Shown: piece after piece, positions 14,475 to 22,960 of the stretch | Layout of the letters: each line of letters opens with the position of its first letter | Position numbering within the stretch: the first letter of the stretch is position 1 | Assembly: GCA_934513205.1 (NCBI GenBank) | Contig: CAKSWU010000016.1 | Location: forward strand, 1-46,081 | DNA length: 46,081 bases | Source of the DNA: an uncultured Faecalibacterium sp. | Lineage (GTDB): Bacteria; Bacillota; Clostridia; Oscillospirales; Ruminococcaceae | Direction: 5' to 3' | Translations under genes and position numbers: made by a program | Notes under the pieces: model-generated | The model's input: only the letters and a program-made list of their open reading frames with translations | What the model was told of the DNA's origin: nothing | The model's database searches: none

Positions 14475-16076
14475 TCAGAACAGGTCGAAACATAATTTTT
14501 GTGGAGTTCCGTCCAGCAGATACCGGATATAGAGACGGTCGTTTTCCGCTTCTGCCTGCACCTGCGTGGCGTGCTCAAAGAGGGTGCGCAGACGGCGGTA
14601 CTCTGCCCGCTGCGCATCCGTGTAGCGAGACGGCATATCCGAGGTAAGGAACACATTGCCCAGCAGGGCATTGACCGTGGCAAGGGTGCGTTTTTGCTCT
14701 GCCGTCAACTTGCAGTTTTCCTCCCGGAGGAAGAACACATCCGGGTCGCTGCCATAGGCGCGGCCATTGAGCTGCCGCCGGAATAGCGTGTTGTTGATGG
14801 CCTGCTTTGTGGACACCCGCTCCCGGTGGAACAGGCGCATATACCACACATCGTCCCAGTCCAAGCTCACGTCACAACTGACACGGCAGTAATCCACCAG
14901 CCCGAAAGCCGGCATCACCGGTACGCCGCAGCCGAGAATCTGCTTTTGCCCGCACCATGTGCGCAAAAGCTCCATAGCACGGTACATCCGGGCTGCCCGG
15001 CTCTCGCGGGCGTTGCCAAAGGGGGCAGCGCCGTACAGAAAATCCAGCTTGACAAGGTCGAAGCCCCAGTCGTTCAGCACCCGGTCGAACACCCGGCGCA
15101 GATAGTCCAGCACCGCCGGGTTGTCGATGTCCAGTGCATAAAAGCCGCTCCAGTTGCCACCGCAGCACCACGGTGCATCGTCCACTTTCAGCAGCCAGTC
15201 CGGGTGCTGCCGGAAAAGGGCAGAGTCCTTTTCGCACACAAAGGGTGCAAGCCATAGCCCGGCCTGAAATCCGGCGGCGTGAATTTCCTCCACCATGCCT
15301 TTCAGTCCGTGGGGGAACTTCTGTGCATCCGTTTCCAGCCAGTCACCAACCTTCGGCTCCCAGCCATCGTCGATCTGGAACAGGTCTCCCGGGCAAAGCA
15401 GGCTGCGGCAGCCGGTCAGATCCTCCCGGATGGTGTCCTCGGCGATGTCCTGATAGCGGTTGTACCAGCTGGAATAGCCCGCCAGCTTCTTCTCCGTCCG
15501 GGGCTTGATGCCCATGGCCTGAAACCAGCCGTCGAACACCTCCGCCTCGCTGCCCTCGGCAAAAAACAGATCGAACAGGGCAAAGCTGCCGCCGGGATGC
15601 TCCACCCCGGCGCAGTCCCGCTCCAGCATCAGCAGGGCTTTGCGGCTGTCGTACCGGAGGATGGTGTAGCCCGGGGTTTCGTCCAGTGATGCCACCAGCT
15701 GGAACTGCCCGCCCTTGCGGAAATAGCAGTAGGAAAAGCCGTGGCTCTGACCGTTATGATGCCCGTAAGGTACAAAGTGATAATCGCCGTAGCGGTCAAA
15801 GGCGTATTTTTTGCGCAAAAAGCCGGGGATGTGATCGGTGCCGCGCAGCTTGCCGTTCCGGTTTAGCTCCGGGCTGTAGGTCCATGTCTGGTAGCCGTTC
15901 ATGAACAGACGCTCGTCAGCGGCCATCTTCCACGGCAGCTCGGCACGCACGGCTTTCAGCGTCCCGGCGGGCAAGTCGGCGGAAAGATGCATCGCACCGC
16001 AGCCCGGGTGCACCGGGGCATCGCCCTGCCGCACGCCGCCTGTGGTCTCTGCGTACCAGTGCAACGTTTCAGTCAT
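14475..16076 (-). CDS. alpha-galactosidase, glycoside hydrolase family 36
   Basis: 533-residue retaining enzyme that would cleave terminal alpha-galactose from oligosaccharides of the raffinose or melibiose type. The nucleophile is D345 in VKLDFLYG. The acid/base is D402 in RVSCDVSLDWDD. The barrel also has LFQIDDGWEPKVGDW and GFQAGLWLAPFV, both typical of GH36. It is shorter than the 700-residue members and lacks most of the large N-terminal sandwich, as the compact subgroup does. No signal peptide, so cytoplasmic. The ATG (16076) follows GGAGGAAG and overlaps the stop of the symporter gene by 8 bases. It is the last gene of the TetR-GH2-symporter-GH36 operon. Confidence 0.92.
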   Translation of the reverse strand: MTETLHWYAETTGGVRQGDAPVHPGCGAMHLSADLPAGTLKAVRAELPWKMAADERLFMNGYQTWTYSPELNRNGKLRGTDHIPGFLRKKYAFDRYGDYHFVPYGHHNGQSHGFSYCYFRKGGQFQLVASLDETPGYTILRYDSRKALLMLERDCAGVEHPGGSFALFDLFFAEGSEAEVFDGWFQAMGIKPRTEKKLAGYSSWYNRYQDIAEDTIREDLTGCRSLLCPGDLFQIDDGWEPKVGDWLETDAQKFPHGLKGMVEEIHAAGFQAGLWLAPFVCEKDSALFRQHPDWLLKVDDAPWCCGGNWSGFYALDIDNPAVLDYLRRVFDRVLNDWGFDLVKLDFLYGAAPFGNARESRAARMYRAMELLRTWCGQKQILGCGVPVMPAFGLVDYCRVSCDVSLDWDDVWYMRLFHRERVSTKQAINNTLFRRQLNGRAYGSDPDVFFLREENCKLTAEQKRTLATVNALLGNVFLTSDMPSRYTDAQRAEYRRLRTLFEHATQVQAEAENDRLYIRYLLDGTPQKLCFDLF

Positions 16077-17454
16077 GGTGCGCTTCCTCCCTGTGGAGCT
16101 GTGCGCTGATCTCGGCAGCACGCTCATCCGTCAAAACGAACTTGCGGCGGAACAGCACCAGCGTACCTGCCAGCACCAGCATGGGCAGAACGGTCATCAT
16201 CAGGCGCAGACCCAGCAGCGTTCCGGCGCTCTGCACCGCCACCGGGCCGCTTTCCTCCGTGTTGCCCACAAGACCGATCAGGTCCAGCCCGATGCCGGTC
16301 AGGAACACCGCCACGCCGGAGGCAGCCTTGACCACAAAGGTCTGCATGGAGAAGATAACGCTCTCCTCCCGGCGTCCGGTCTTGAGCTGGCCGTAATCCA
16401 CACTGTTGGAAAGGAACAGGGTGGTCAGCACGGTCAGCATCCCGTTGCAGGCGAACACGACAACGCCCGGGATGCACAGCAGCGCCAGACTGTGGGAAAG
16501 GCCGGTCAGGCAGAACACCAGCAGCGTGCCGTAGCCGCACAGCGCCAGCACAAGGCTCAGGTGAAATACCTGCGTGCTGCTGAATTTTTTGCGCAGCAAG
16601 GGGTAAAGCACCATCATGCCCAGAATTTGAGCCGCACCGCCCACGGTGGAAAACAGGGTGTAGGTGGCTTTCCAGCCTGCACCGCCAAGGTCGTATTTGA
16701 AGAAATAGATAATGAAGTTGGAGGTAAGGTACAGCGCCGAGTTGATCAGCACGATGCTGCCCACCACTACCATAGCCTGATCGTTGCGGAACAGGGCGGA
16801 GAACATCTCCTTTACGGTGGCGGTCTTCATCTCGCTGGGGGTGGTTTCTTTCATGGAAATGCAGCACACCAGCTCTGTCACTGCAAAAATTGCCGCTACG
16901 ATCAATGCCACCCAGCGGAAGCCGGCGCGCTCACTGTCGCCGCCAAGGGCTCCCACCAGCAGCATGGTGAACATGGCGATAAGAGCCGAACCAACGCCTG
17001 CACAGGTGCGGCCGACCATGGAAAGATTCTCCCGGTCTTTGGGCGTGCGGGTCACGGCGGGGATCATGGACCAGTACGGAATATCCATCATGGTATAGGT
17101 GACGCCCCACAGGATGTACACCACGCTGAAATAGACCATCAACGCTGCTTCGTCCAGCACCGGGGCGGCAAACAGGGCGTAGAGCACCAGCGCATTGAGC
17201 AGCGTGCCGGAAAAGATCCACGGACGGAAACGCCCCCAGCGGGTGCGGGTCTTTGCCACCAGAACCCCCATAAAGGGGTCGTTGAAGGCATCAAAGAACC
17301 GGGCCGCCATGAGCACGACGCCCACAAAGCTGGCCGAAAGCCCCAGCACATCCTGATAATAATACATGACGTAAGAAGCCGACAGGGCATATACCATATC
17401 CTTGCCCACGGCACCAATGCCGAACGCGGTTTTCTGTTTCAGGGTCAGTTCCAT
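16069..17454 (-). CDS. GPH-family sugar:cation symporter (MelB-like MFS transporter)
   Basis: 461 residues with about 12 membrane spans. The N-terminus (LKQKTAFGIGAVGKDMVYAL) and the loop FFDAFNDPFMGVLVAKTRTRWGRFRPWI, of which the core D-x-x-x-D-P and G-R-F-R-P-W are visible, are the hallmarks of the glycoside-pentoside-hexuronide family; melibiose carriers use these aspartates for Na+/H+ coupling. It would import the galactosides hydrolysed by its neighbours. The start overlaps the end of the GH2 gene by 10 bases and its stop overlaps the GH36 start by 8, so the three are translationally coupled. The C-terminal tail is short and hydrophilic; no EIIA-like regulatory domain is present. Confidence 0.92.
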   Translation of the reverse strand: MELTLKQKTAFGIGAVGKDMVYALSASYVMYYYQDVLGLSASFVGVVLMAARFFDAFNDPFMGVLVAKTRTRWGRFRPWIFSGTLLNALVLYALFAAPVLDEAALMVYFSVVYILWGVTYTMMDIPYWSMIPAVTRTPKDRENLSMVGRTCAGVGSALIAMFTMLLVGALGGDSERAGFRWVALIVAAIFAVTELVCCISMKETTPSEMKTATVKEMFSALFRNDQAMVVVGSIVLINSALYLTSNFIIYFFKYDLGGAGWKATYTLFSTVGGAAQILGMMVLYPLLRKKFSSTQVFHLSLVLALCGYGTLLVFCLTGLSHSLALLCIPGVVVFACNGMLTVLTTLFLSNSVDYGQLKTGRREESVIFSMQTFVVKAASGVAVFLTGIGLDLIGLVGNTEESGPVAVQSAGTLLGLRLMMTVLPMLVLAGTLVLFRRKFVLTDERAAEISAQLHREEAHHD

Positions 17455-19826
17455 ACAGCATCCTCCTTTTCAATGGTGAACCGCAGCACAACGGGCTGGG
17501 TCTGCGGTGCAGAAACGGTCAACACGGCTTCTCCGGCAGTGCCCACGGTGCGCAGATAGGTGCCGGTCATGCCGCCTTCTGCCACGGCGGTCTGCGGGCC
17601 CACAAGGGAGGCGCTGCCTTCTACCGTAAACTGCACCGGGAACTGTGCGTAGGGGGCTGGGGTGCCGTTCTCGTCCAGAATCCGCACCCGGACAGCCGCT
17701 ATATCGTAAGTGTCTTTTTCCTGAAGAGTCGTCCGGTTGGCCTTGACTTCCAAGTGCAGCTTTGCGCTGGGGCAAAGGGTCACGCTGCGCACCACGTTGC
17801 CGTCCTGTACGGCATCGAACCGCCAGCGGGTGGCTTCGCCGCCCCAGTTGCCCACATATTTGACGTAGAGCGCCACACCGTCCTCAAAGGTCATTTTGTG
17901 GCGCAGCATACACCAGCCAAATTTGACCTTGTAGGCCAGCGGAAGTCCCGCTAAGCCGTATTTCCCGGCGGCCAGCAGGCAGTCCCGCACGGCGGCGGCC
18001 TTGGAGGAGGAGAAGTGCTCCTGCGTTTCCAGCAGCTCGCCAATGGTATCGTCCATCACAAAGGGAGGGTGGGGCAGCGCCGTCCACTCGCTGCGGCGTA
18101 GGGCGGTGACAAACACATCGTTTTTGTAAAGCTTGACTTGCTGGGCATTGCTGAAAACGTAGGCTGTGCCCAGCTGCCCGGCGGGGTTATCGCCGATGTC
18201 CATGGCGGAACTGACCGCCAGCACTGGGTCGGTGTCACCCTGACTGGCATAGACTGCTGCCGCCAATTTGGGGTTGCGGAAACTGTCCAGCACGCCGTGG
18301 TAGCAGATGCGGTCCCCGGAGCCAAAGTCCTTGTGGGTCTGGTAGTCGAACATACACCAGCCAAAGCACCCGGCGTGCTCCCCGCTGGCATAGGCGGCGT
18401 TCTGCACCCGGACGTGCCGCAAGGCGTGCTCCTGCCGGTGCGGGCCATCGTCAAAGGGTTTGGTGGGGTACATGTGACCGTTGCACTCCGAGATGAGCAG
18501 CGCCTTGCCCATATCCGGGGTCACGTCCTTTTTGGGCTTTGCGCCGGGCGTTACGCCGTTGTGGGAAAAATCATTGTAGGCGTAGACATCCTCCAGCAGA
18601 TGGCTCTTTTCCAGATATCGCACACCGGAGGTGGCACGGCTGGGGTCCAGCTGATGGGCAATCCTGTTGGTGCGGGTGTAGAAGGCATCGTCGTCCACGC
18701 TCTCGTTGATGCGCACGCCCCACAGGATGATGCTGGGGTGATTGCGGTTTTGCAGGATCATCTCCTGCAGCATCTCGCAGGCGGCGTCCTTCCAGTTGTC
18801 GTCCCCGATGTGCTGCCAGCCCGGCAGTTCAGTGAACACCAGCAGACCCCGCCGGTCGCACTCGTCCAGAAAATACTGGCTTTGAGGGTAGTGGCTGGTG
18901 CGCACGGCGGTGCAGTGCAATTCCTCCTGCAAAATGCGGGCATCCTCCCGCTGCAGGCTTTCCGGGGCGGCATAGCCGATGTAAGGGTAACTCTGGTGTC
19001 GGTTCAGACCCCGCAGAAAGGTCTTTTTGCCGTTGAGGTAGAAGCCGTCTGCCCGGAACTCCGCCGTGCGGAAGCCAAACGTCACCTGTTTGCGGTCGAT
19101 GGGCTGCCCCGCTGCGTTCAAAAGTTCTGCCACGGCATGATGCAGCACCGGGTGCTCTGTATCCCACGGCTGTGCATCCGGCACAGAAAGCTGCATCTTC
19201 CCGGTTTCTGCTGCCTGCGCGGTCTGCTGGGCCAGCAGGGTGCCGTCTGCGGTCTCCAGCCGGATGCGGACCGCCACGGCTGCGGAGGTAAACTCTGCTG
19301 TCCACTGCACCACGGCATCATGCAGGGTGGGCGTGTAGACGAACAAATCGGTCAGGCGGCTTTCTGCCGTAGCTTCCAGCCAGACCTCCCGGTACAGCCC
19401 GCCGTAGGTCAGGTAATCAATGACAAAGCCAAAGGGTGGGATAGCGGGGTCCTCCCGGGTGTCAAGCTGCACGGTCAGCAGGTTTTCGCCCTCCCGGTCC
19501 ACAAGGTCGGTGATCTCCACCGCAAAGCCAGTATAGCCACCTCGGTGCTGCCCGGCAACCCTGCCGTTGACCCGCACCACTGCCTGATGGGCAGCTCCGT
19601 CAAAACGGACAAACAACCGGGGCGCAGCCTGTACCGGCGGCACCCGGAACCGTTTGCGGTAGCCGCAGACCATCTCGTAATCGGCGGGGGAGGCATAGTG
19701 CAACGGCACCTCCCGGCAGGTATGGGGCAAGCGGACGGCTTGCTGTTTTGGTACAGGCAGCCCCTTGCCAAAGGCCTCTGTCCAGTGTCGTGTGAACTCC
19801 CAATCCTCGCAAAAGCTGTGTTTCAT
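17445..19826 (-). CDS. beta-galactosidase/beta-glucuronidase-type glycoside hydrolase family 2
   Basis: 793-residue cytoplasmic enzyme. Domain order is sugar-binding (about 1-170), immunoglobulin-like (about 175-275), barrel (about 280-580) and C-terminal sandwich domains (580-793). The acid/base is E375 in LWGVRINES (N-E signature) and the nucleophile is E447 in LLISECNGH. FLRGLNRHQSYPYIG and AVRTSHYPQSQYFLDECDRRG are standard GH2 segments. The operon partners favour a galactoside as substrate, but a glucuronide or mannoside cannot be excluded. The ATG follows GGAAGGAGTG and overlaps the TetR stop in an ATGA. No signal peptide is present. Confidence 0.92.
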   Translation of the reverse strand: MKHSFCEDWEFTRHWTEAFGKGLPVPKQQAVRLPHTCREVPLHYASPADYEMVCGYRKRFRVPPVQAAPRLFVRFDGAAHQAVVRVNGRVAGQHRGGYTGFAVEITDLVDREGENLLTVQLDTREDPAIPPFGFVIDYLTYGGLYREVWLEATAESRLTDLFVYTPTLHDAVVQWTAEFTSAAVAVRIRLETADGTLLAQQTAQAAETGKMQLSVPDAQPWDTEHPVLHHAVAELLNAAGQPIDRKQVTFGFRTAEFRADGFYLNGKKTFLRGLNRHQSYPYIGYAAPESLQREDARILQEELHCTAVRTSHYPQSQYFLDECDRRGLLVFTELPGWQHIGDDNWKDAACEMLQEMILQNRNHPSIILWGVRINESVDDDAFYTRTNRIAHQLDPSRATSGVRYLEKSHLLEDVYAYNDFSHNGVTPGAKPKKDVTPDMGKALLISECNGHMYPTKPFDDGPHRQEHALRHVRVQNAAYASGEHAGCFGWCMFDYQTHKDFGSGDRICYHGVLDSFRNPKLAAAVYASQGDTDPVLAVSSAMDIGDNPAGQLGTAYVFSNAQQVKLYKNDVFVTALRRSEWTALPHPPFVMDDTIGELLETQEHFSSSKAAAVRDCLLAAGKYGLAGLPLAYKVKFGWCMLRHKMTFEDGVALYVKYVGNWGGEATRWRFDAVQDGNVVRSVTLCPSAKLHLEVKANRTTLQEKDTYDIAAVRVRILDENGTPAPYAQFPVQFTVEGSASLVGPQTAVAEGGMTGTYLRTVGTAGEAVLTVSAPQTQPVVLRFTIEKEDAVWN

Positions 19827-20386
19827 CGCGGCAGCACTCCTTCCAGTAGAATCGAGATCATTTCCTCCAGTACAGCCACATAATGCACCCCGCTTTCTGC
19901 CAGACTGCGGTCTGCCAGAAAGCTCTCGATGGATGCGGTGATCATCTGCCGCAGCACCGGCAGGGACACCGGACGCATGACCCCCTCTGCCACAGCCTGT
20001 TCCAGCAGCGCCATGGTGGGTTCCCACCCGTTTTCCAATTGACTGCGCACCCGCGCCGCCACCACCGGGTATTTCTCGTCCAGCTCCTTCATCTGCCGCA
20101 GGTCCAGCGCGGCGTATTCTGTCGGCATGGCAATGATGACCGCCCGCAGCTTCTCCTGCAAAGTACCACCGCCCGCCAGAATTTCCTGCTTGCAGCGGTG
20201 GATCTCCGCAAAGGCATGGTCTACCATGTCCAGCAGAAGGGCCTCTTTGGAGGGGTAAACGGTGTAGATGGTTTTTTTGCTGATGTGCAGCGGCTCTGCC
20301 ACCTGCTGCATGGTGAAATGCAACCCCTGTTGACGGAACAACTGCATCGCCTGTGTGCGCACCAGCGCATCGAGCTTTTCCTGCAT
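19823..20386 (-). CDS. TetR-family transcriptional regulator of the galactoside operon
   Basis: 187 residues. The N-terminal helix-turn-helix is clear: QAMQLFRQQGLHFTMQQVAE, then LHISKKTIYTVYPSKEALLL, about residues 10-55. The remaining helical part would bind a ligand and dimerise. The start at 20386 follows CAAGGAGG; a 15-residue upstream extension lacks such a site. It is the first gene of the operon, overlapping the GH2 start by 4 bases. The promoter region holds palindromes of GGTTTCC/GGAAACC that cover the -35 and the spacer and border the -10, the expected place for an autorepressor. A sugar-responsive TetR regulator leading a glycosidase operon is less common than a LacI, GntR or AraC one. 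Confidence 0.9.
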   Translation of the reverse strand: MQEKLDALVRTQAMQLFRQQGLHFTMQQVAEPLHISKKTIYTVYPSKEALLLDMVDHAFAEIHRCKQEILAGGGTLQEKLRAVIIAMPTEYAALDLRQMKELDEKYPVVAARVRSQLENGWEPTMALLEQAVAEGVMRPVSLPVLRQMITASIESFLADRSLAESGVHYVAVLEEMISILLEGVLPR

Positions 20387-20422
20387 GAGCGTCCTCCTTG
20401 TGGAAACTGTGCTTGCTTTTCT

Positions 20423-20470
20423 GGTTTCCATTCTAGTGCGGAAACCGAGCTAAATCAAGCGGTTTCCGCA
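20423..20470 (-). promoter_or_regulatory. promoter embedded in palindromic operator of the TetR operon
   Basis: On the minus strand TTGATT (20453-20458), 17 bases, TAGAAT (20430-20435). A perfect inverted repeat of 11 bp (TGCGGAAACCG, 20437-20447, and its complement, 20460-20470) has the -35 box in its 12-base centre. A second inverted pair (GGTTTCC at 20423-20429, GGAAACC at 20440-20446) brackets the -10 box. Binding would block RNA polymerase, as for autorepressed TetR genes. Confidence 0.8.
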
Positions 20471-20517
20471 TTTTCTGCGTTCTGCCAAGAAAGTGCAGAC
20501 ATTTTGCAGCAGAATGA

Positions 20518-20556
20518 CAAAAAGAACCCCGGCGCGCCTTGAAAGCTGCCGGGGTC
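20518..20556 (-). terminator. terminator of nnrE
   Basis: On the minus strand GACCCCGGC pairs with GCCGGGGTTC and is followed by TTTTTG. It lies 39 bases after the nnrE stop codon. Confidence 0.75.
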
Positions 20557-20594
20557 TTTTGCGTGCAGGTGCTTTTCTGCAGCGGCAAGCCTCG

Positions 20595-21248
20595 TCAAAA
20601 CGCCGGGTGCCATTCGTCCCGGATGCCAATGTCGGCACAGACGATCTTTCCGCACAGCGGCGCAGAGATTTTTGCGATATGCAAAGGCTTATAGCTGTCG
20701 AAGGTTACGGTCAAATCTGCATGGGCAGCACCCTCGGCAACCTCCCCGGTATCCGTATTGATGCCGCTAGGCAGGTCTACGGCCAGCACAAAGGCACCGC
20801 CCTTGTGCAGACGGCGTAGTAACCCGCAGGCTGCAAGGCCGGAAGGCCGCAGTTCACCATGGAACCCGGTGCCGTAGAGGGCATCCACAACGGCAGCAAA
20901 GCGCTGGGTTTCCAGTACAGAACCGTCAGTGCAGATATGCACCGGCAGGGAGTGCAGACGTTCAAAATTGCGGATGGCGTCAGCGGTTTTTGGTTCGCCC
21001 TCGGCCAGAAGAACGGTCACATTCCAGCTATCTTTTGCGGCGGCACGGGCGATCACAAACCCATCGCCGCCGTTGTTGCCCTTTCCGCAGACCACCAGCA
21101 GCCTGCCGGGATGCGGGAACTGCTTTTGCAGCTCAGCGTAAGCAGCCAGCCCGGCGTTTTCCATCATTTGCAGATAGGGCAGACCGTGGGCATCCCCGGC
21201 CCGTTCGATTTCCTTCATCTGCGCAGCCGTCACAATGCGATGTTTCAT
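20595..21248 (-). CDS. nnrE: NAD(P)H-hydrate epimerase
   Basis: 217-residue YjeF_N-type epimerase that interconverts R and S forms of hydrated NAD(P)H so that the dehydratase can repair it. The nucleotide loop CGKGNNGGDGFVIAR is the family signature. VDALYGTGFHGEL and AVDLPSGINTDTGEV supply the aspartate region of the active site. It ends as a single domain; the usual bacterial fusion with the dehydratase domain (NnrD) is absent, so NnrD must be encoded elsewhere or be missing. It starts at ATG after GAAGG and has its own promoter and terminator. Confidence 0.9.
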   Translation of the reverse strand: MKHRIVTAAQMKEIERAGDAHGLPYLQMMENAGLAAYAELQKQFPHPGRLLVVCGKGNNGGDGFVIARAAAKDSWNVTVLLAEGEPKTADAIRNFERLHSLPVHICTDGSVLETQRFAAVVDALYGTGFHGELRPSGLAACGLLRRLHKGGAFVLAVDLPSGINTDTGEVAEGAAHADLTVTFDSYKPLHIAKISAPLCGKIVCADIGIRDEWHPAF

Positions 21249-21271
21249 GTTGGAACCTTCTTTCTATCTCT

Positions 21272-21300
21272 ATTATAATGGATGAGAATGTTTGGAACAA
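21272..21300 (-). promoter_or_regulatory. nnrE: promoter of nnrE
   Basis: On the minus strand TTGTTC, 17 bases, TATAAT, 24 bases before the start codon. The -10 sequence ATTATAAT is self-complementary and could also serve the plus strand. Confidence 0.65.
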
Positions 21301-21326
21301 GATGAAAGATACCGGTGCATAGAATC

Positions 21327-21369
21327 TGCCCCTCGGAGAGCCGCAACAAGCTCTCCGGGGGCATTTTTG
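21327..21369 (+). terminator. orphan terminator between nnrE and the Gfo/Idh gene
   Basis: TGCCCC and CGGAGAGC form a stem with GCTCTCCG and GGGGCA, followed by five T residues. No plus-strand coding gene precedes it within 900 bases, except a 14-codon reading frame at 21278. It may end a small RNA that starts near 21286. Confidence 0.75.
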
Positions 21370-21381
21370 TTTTTCACTATC

Positions 21382-21410
21382 TTTTCCGCAGGGGAAAACC
21401 ATGGTATACT
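21382..21410 (+). promoter_or_regulatory. promoter of the Gfo/Idh/MocA gene
   Basis: TTTTCC, 17 bases, TATACT with TG at the extended -10 position (ATGGTATACT). Confidence 0.55.
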
Positions 21411-21451
21411 GAACGCAACGAATCCAAAGTAATAAACCGGGAGGTACCGTT

Positions 21452-22435
21452 ATGAAGTGGGGAATTTTAGCGACCGGCACCATTGCCAAAAAGTTTGCGT
21501 CTACGGTGGAACAGATGGGCGCAGAAGGGGAGCAGCTTGTTGCCGTGGGCTCACGGCATCTGGAAAGCGCACAGGCGTTTGCACAGCAGTACGGCATCCC
21601 CCGCTGCTATGACTCCTACGAAGCCCTTGCCGCCGACCCGGAGGTGGAGGCGATCTACGTTGCCACCCCCAACACCCTGCATTACGAAAACTGCAAGCTC
21701 TGTTTGGAGCAGGGCAAGCACGTTTTGTGCGAAAAGCCCTTTACCATCAGCCCGGAGCAGGCGCAGCAGCTGTACCGTCTGGCAGAGGAAAAGCACCTCT
21801 TTCTCATGGAGGCGTTCTGGATCTGGCTGCTGCCGCTGTACGACCGCCTGCGCCAGATCCTTGCGGCGGGCACCATCGGGGAGCTGAAGCAGATCACCTG
21901 TCAGTACGGCTTTGTGGCCTCCGGTGCCCGGAAGGACCGCAAGTTTGATTCCGGTCTGGGCGGCGGTGCGCTGCTGGATATCGGCATCTACAATCTGGGC
22001 TTTCTGCGCATCCTCACCGGGCAGGACCCGGAGAAGGTGGAGACCAAAGAGGTCCACATCAACGAGTACGGCACCGACGATTACAGCCGCCTTGTGCTGA
22101 CCTACCCCGGCGGCTGCAAGGCAGAGTCTGTCCAGACCATCGGGCAGGAGCTGGAGCGTAACGCCCGCATCGTTGGCACCAAGGGTAGAATCTTTCTGCC
22201 GGATTTCCAGCACGCCGAGACTCTGACGCTGGAAGTGGAGGGCAAAGAGCCGGAGGTCATCCGCTGCCCGGTGGACATCAACGGCTTTGAGTATGAGATC
22301 CGGGAAGCAAGCCGCTGCGTAAAGCTGGGGCGTACCGGCAGCGACCGCTACACCCCGCAGGACAGCCTTGCCCTGACCCGCCTGATGTACGACACCCGCA
22401 TGAGCTGGGGCATGAAGTTTGCGGGCGAGGTGTAA
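21452..22435 (+). CDS. Gfo/Idh/MocA-family NAD(P)-dependent oxidoreductase
   Basis: 327 residues. The N-terminal Rossmann fold begins MKWGILATGTIAKKFASTV. The family's catalytic segment HVLCEKPFTI (E-K-P) comes at about residue 93. The C-terminal sheet domain carries SGLGGGALLDIGIYNLGFLR with the D-x-G-x-Y/H pattern typical of dihydrodiol-dehydrogenase-like members. It would oxidise or reduce a sugar or cyclitol; the substrate is unknown. It has its own promoter and a GGGAGG ribosome binding site and stands alone. Confidence 0.9.
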   Translation: MKWGILATGTIAKKFASTVEQMGAEGEQLVAVGSRHLESAQAFAQQYGIPRCYDSYEALAADPEVEAIYVATPNTLHYENCKLCLEQGKHVLCEKPFTISPEQAQQLYRLAEEKHLFLMEAFWIWLLPLYDRLRQILAAGTIGELKQITCQYGFVASGARKDRKFDSGLGGGALLDIGIYNLGFLRILTGQDPEKVETKEVHINEYGTDDYSRLVLTYPGGCKAESVQTIGQELERNARIVGTKGRIFLPDFQHAETLTLEVEGKEPEVIRCPVDINGFEYEIREASRCVKLGRTGSDRYTPQDSLALTRLMYDTRMSWGMKFAGEV

Positions 22436-22530
22436 GCACACACCTTGCCGCAAAGGGCTTTTTGCGTGCGGAGACTATGGCATACGGAGAGCGGCAACTC
22501 GGAATTGATATAAAAAAGAAGGACACATAG

Positions 22531-22740
22531 ATGAAAACAGTGGTTCTTTATAATATTATTTCTTTTATCATCCTCGTTGCTTTGATTTTTGTCTTAAGGA
22601 TTGTTAGTAAGAGTAATTTAAGACAAAATCAACAACTTGTTATTAAAGTCATTGCAACTATTTTAATTGTTTGTGTGATAGCGTTCGTGCTTTTTATTGA
22701 TGCAATAGCATTTGGCATTATAGGACCAGTTCAAGATTAA
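22531..22740 (+). CDS. small membrane protein (69 aa), AT-rich
   Basis: Two hydrophobic helices (about residues 5-24 and 38-65: VVLYNIISFIILVALIFVL and VIATILIVCVIAFVLF) joined by a basic loop RIVSKSNLRQNQQ. No family recognised. The ribosome binding site is AGAAGG. The coding sequence is much richer in A and T than genes on either side, as is the next small gene, so both were probably acquired together. The pair may act together in the membrane, but nothing shows how. Confidence 0.6.
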   Translation: MKTVVLYNIISFIILVALIFVLRIVSKSNLRQNQQLVIKVIATILIVCVIAFVLFIDAIAFGIIGPVQD

Positions 22741-22770
22741 CAATTCCAGTTTGACGAGGAGGTGCTTTGC

Positions 22771-22956
22771 ATGAAAAAGCGTATAGCAAGGATTCTCGGT
22801 TTAATAATGCTGATTATAGCTATTGCATTTATAGTGTTTGCATTGAACCATCCAGAAATGAGTTTTCCTTGGAACAATACCATTACTTGGTTACTGTATG
22901 GTTTATATATTCTTGTGACAGTCATGTTGCTTATTGCGCCTAAGACGAAGAAGTAA
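22771..22956 (+). CDS. small membrane protein (61 aa), AT-rich
   Basis: It begins MKKRIARILGLIMLIIAIAF. There are two membrane helices (about 9-28 and 39-56) and a basic tail PKTKK. I chose ATG 22771 because GAGGAGGTG lies eight bases upstream; the GTG at 22762 overlaps that site. It follows the other small membrane gene by 30 bases and is followed directly by the 103-bp repeat. Function unknown. Confidence 0.6.
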   Translation: MKKRIARILGLIMLIIAIAFIVFALNHPEMSFPWNNTITWLLYGLYILVTVMLLIAPKTKK

Positions 22957-22960
22957 ACAA

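Noticed and set aside
21278..21322. 14-codon frame MDENVWNKMKDTGA as a small gene
   Set aside because: Its ATG overlaps the predicted -10 box and it has no ribosome binding site.
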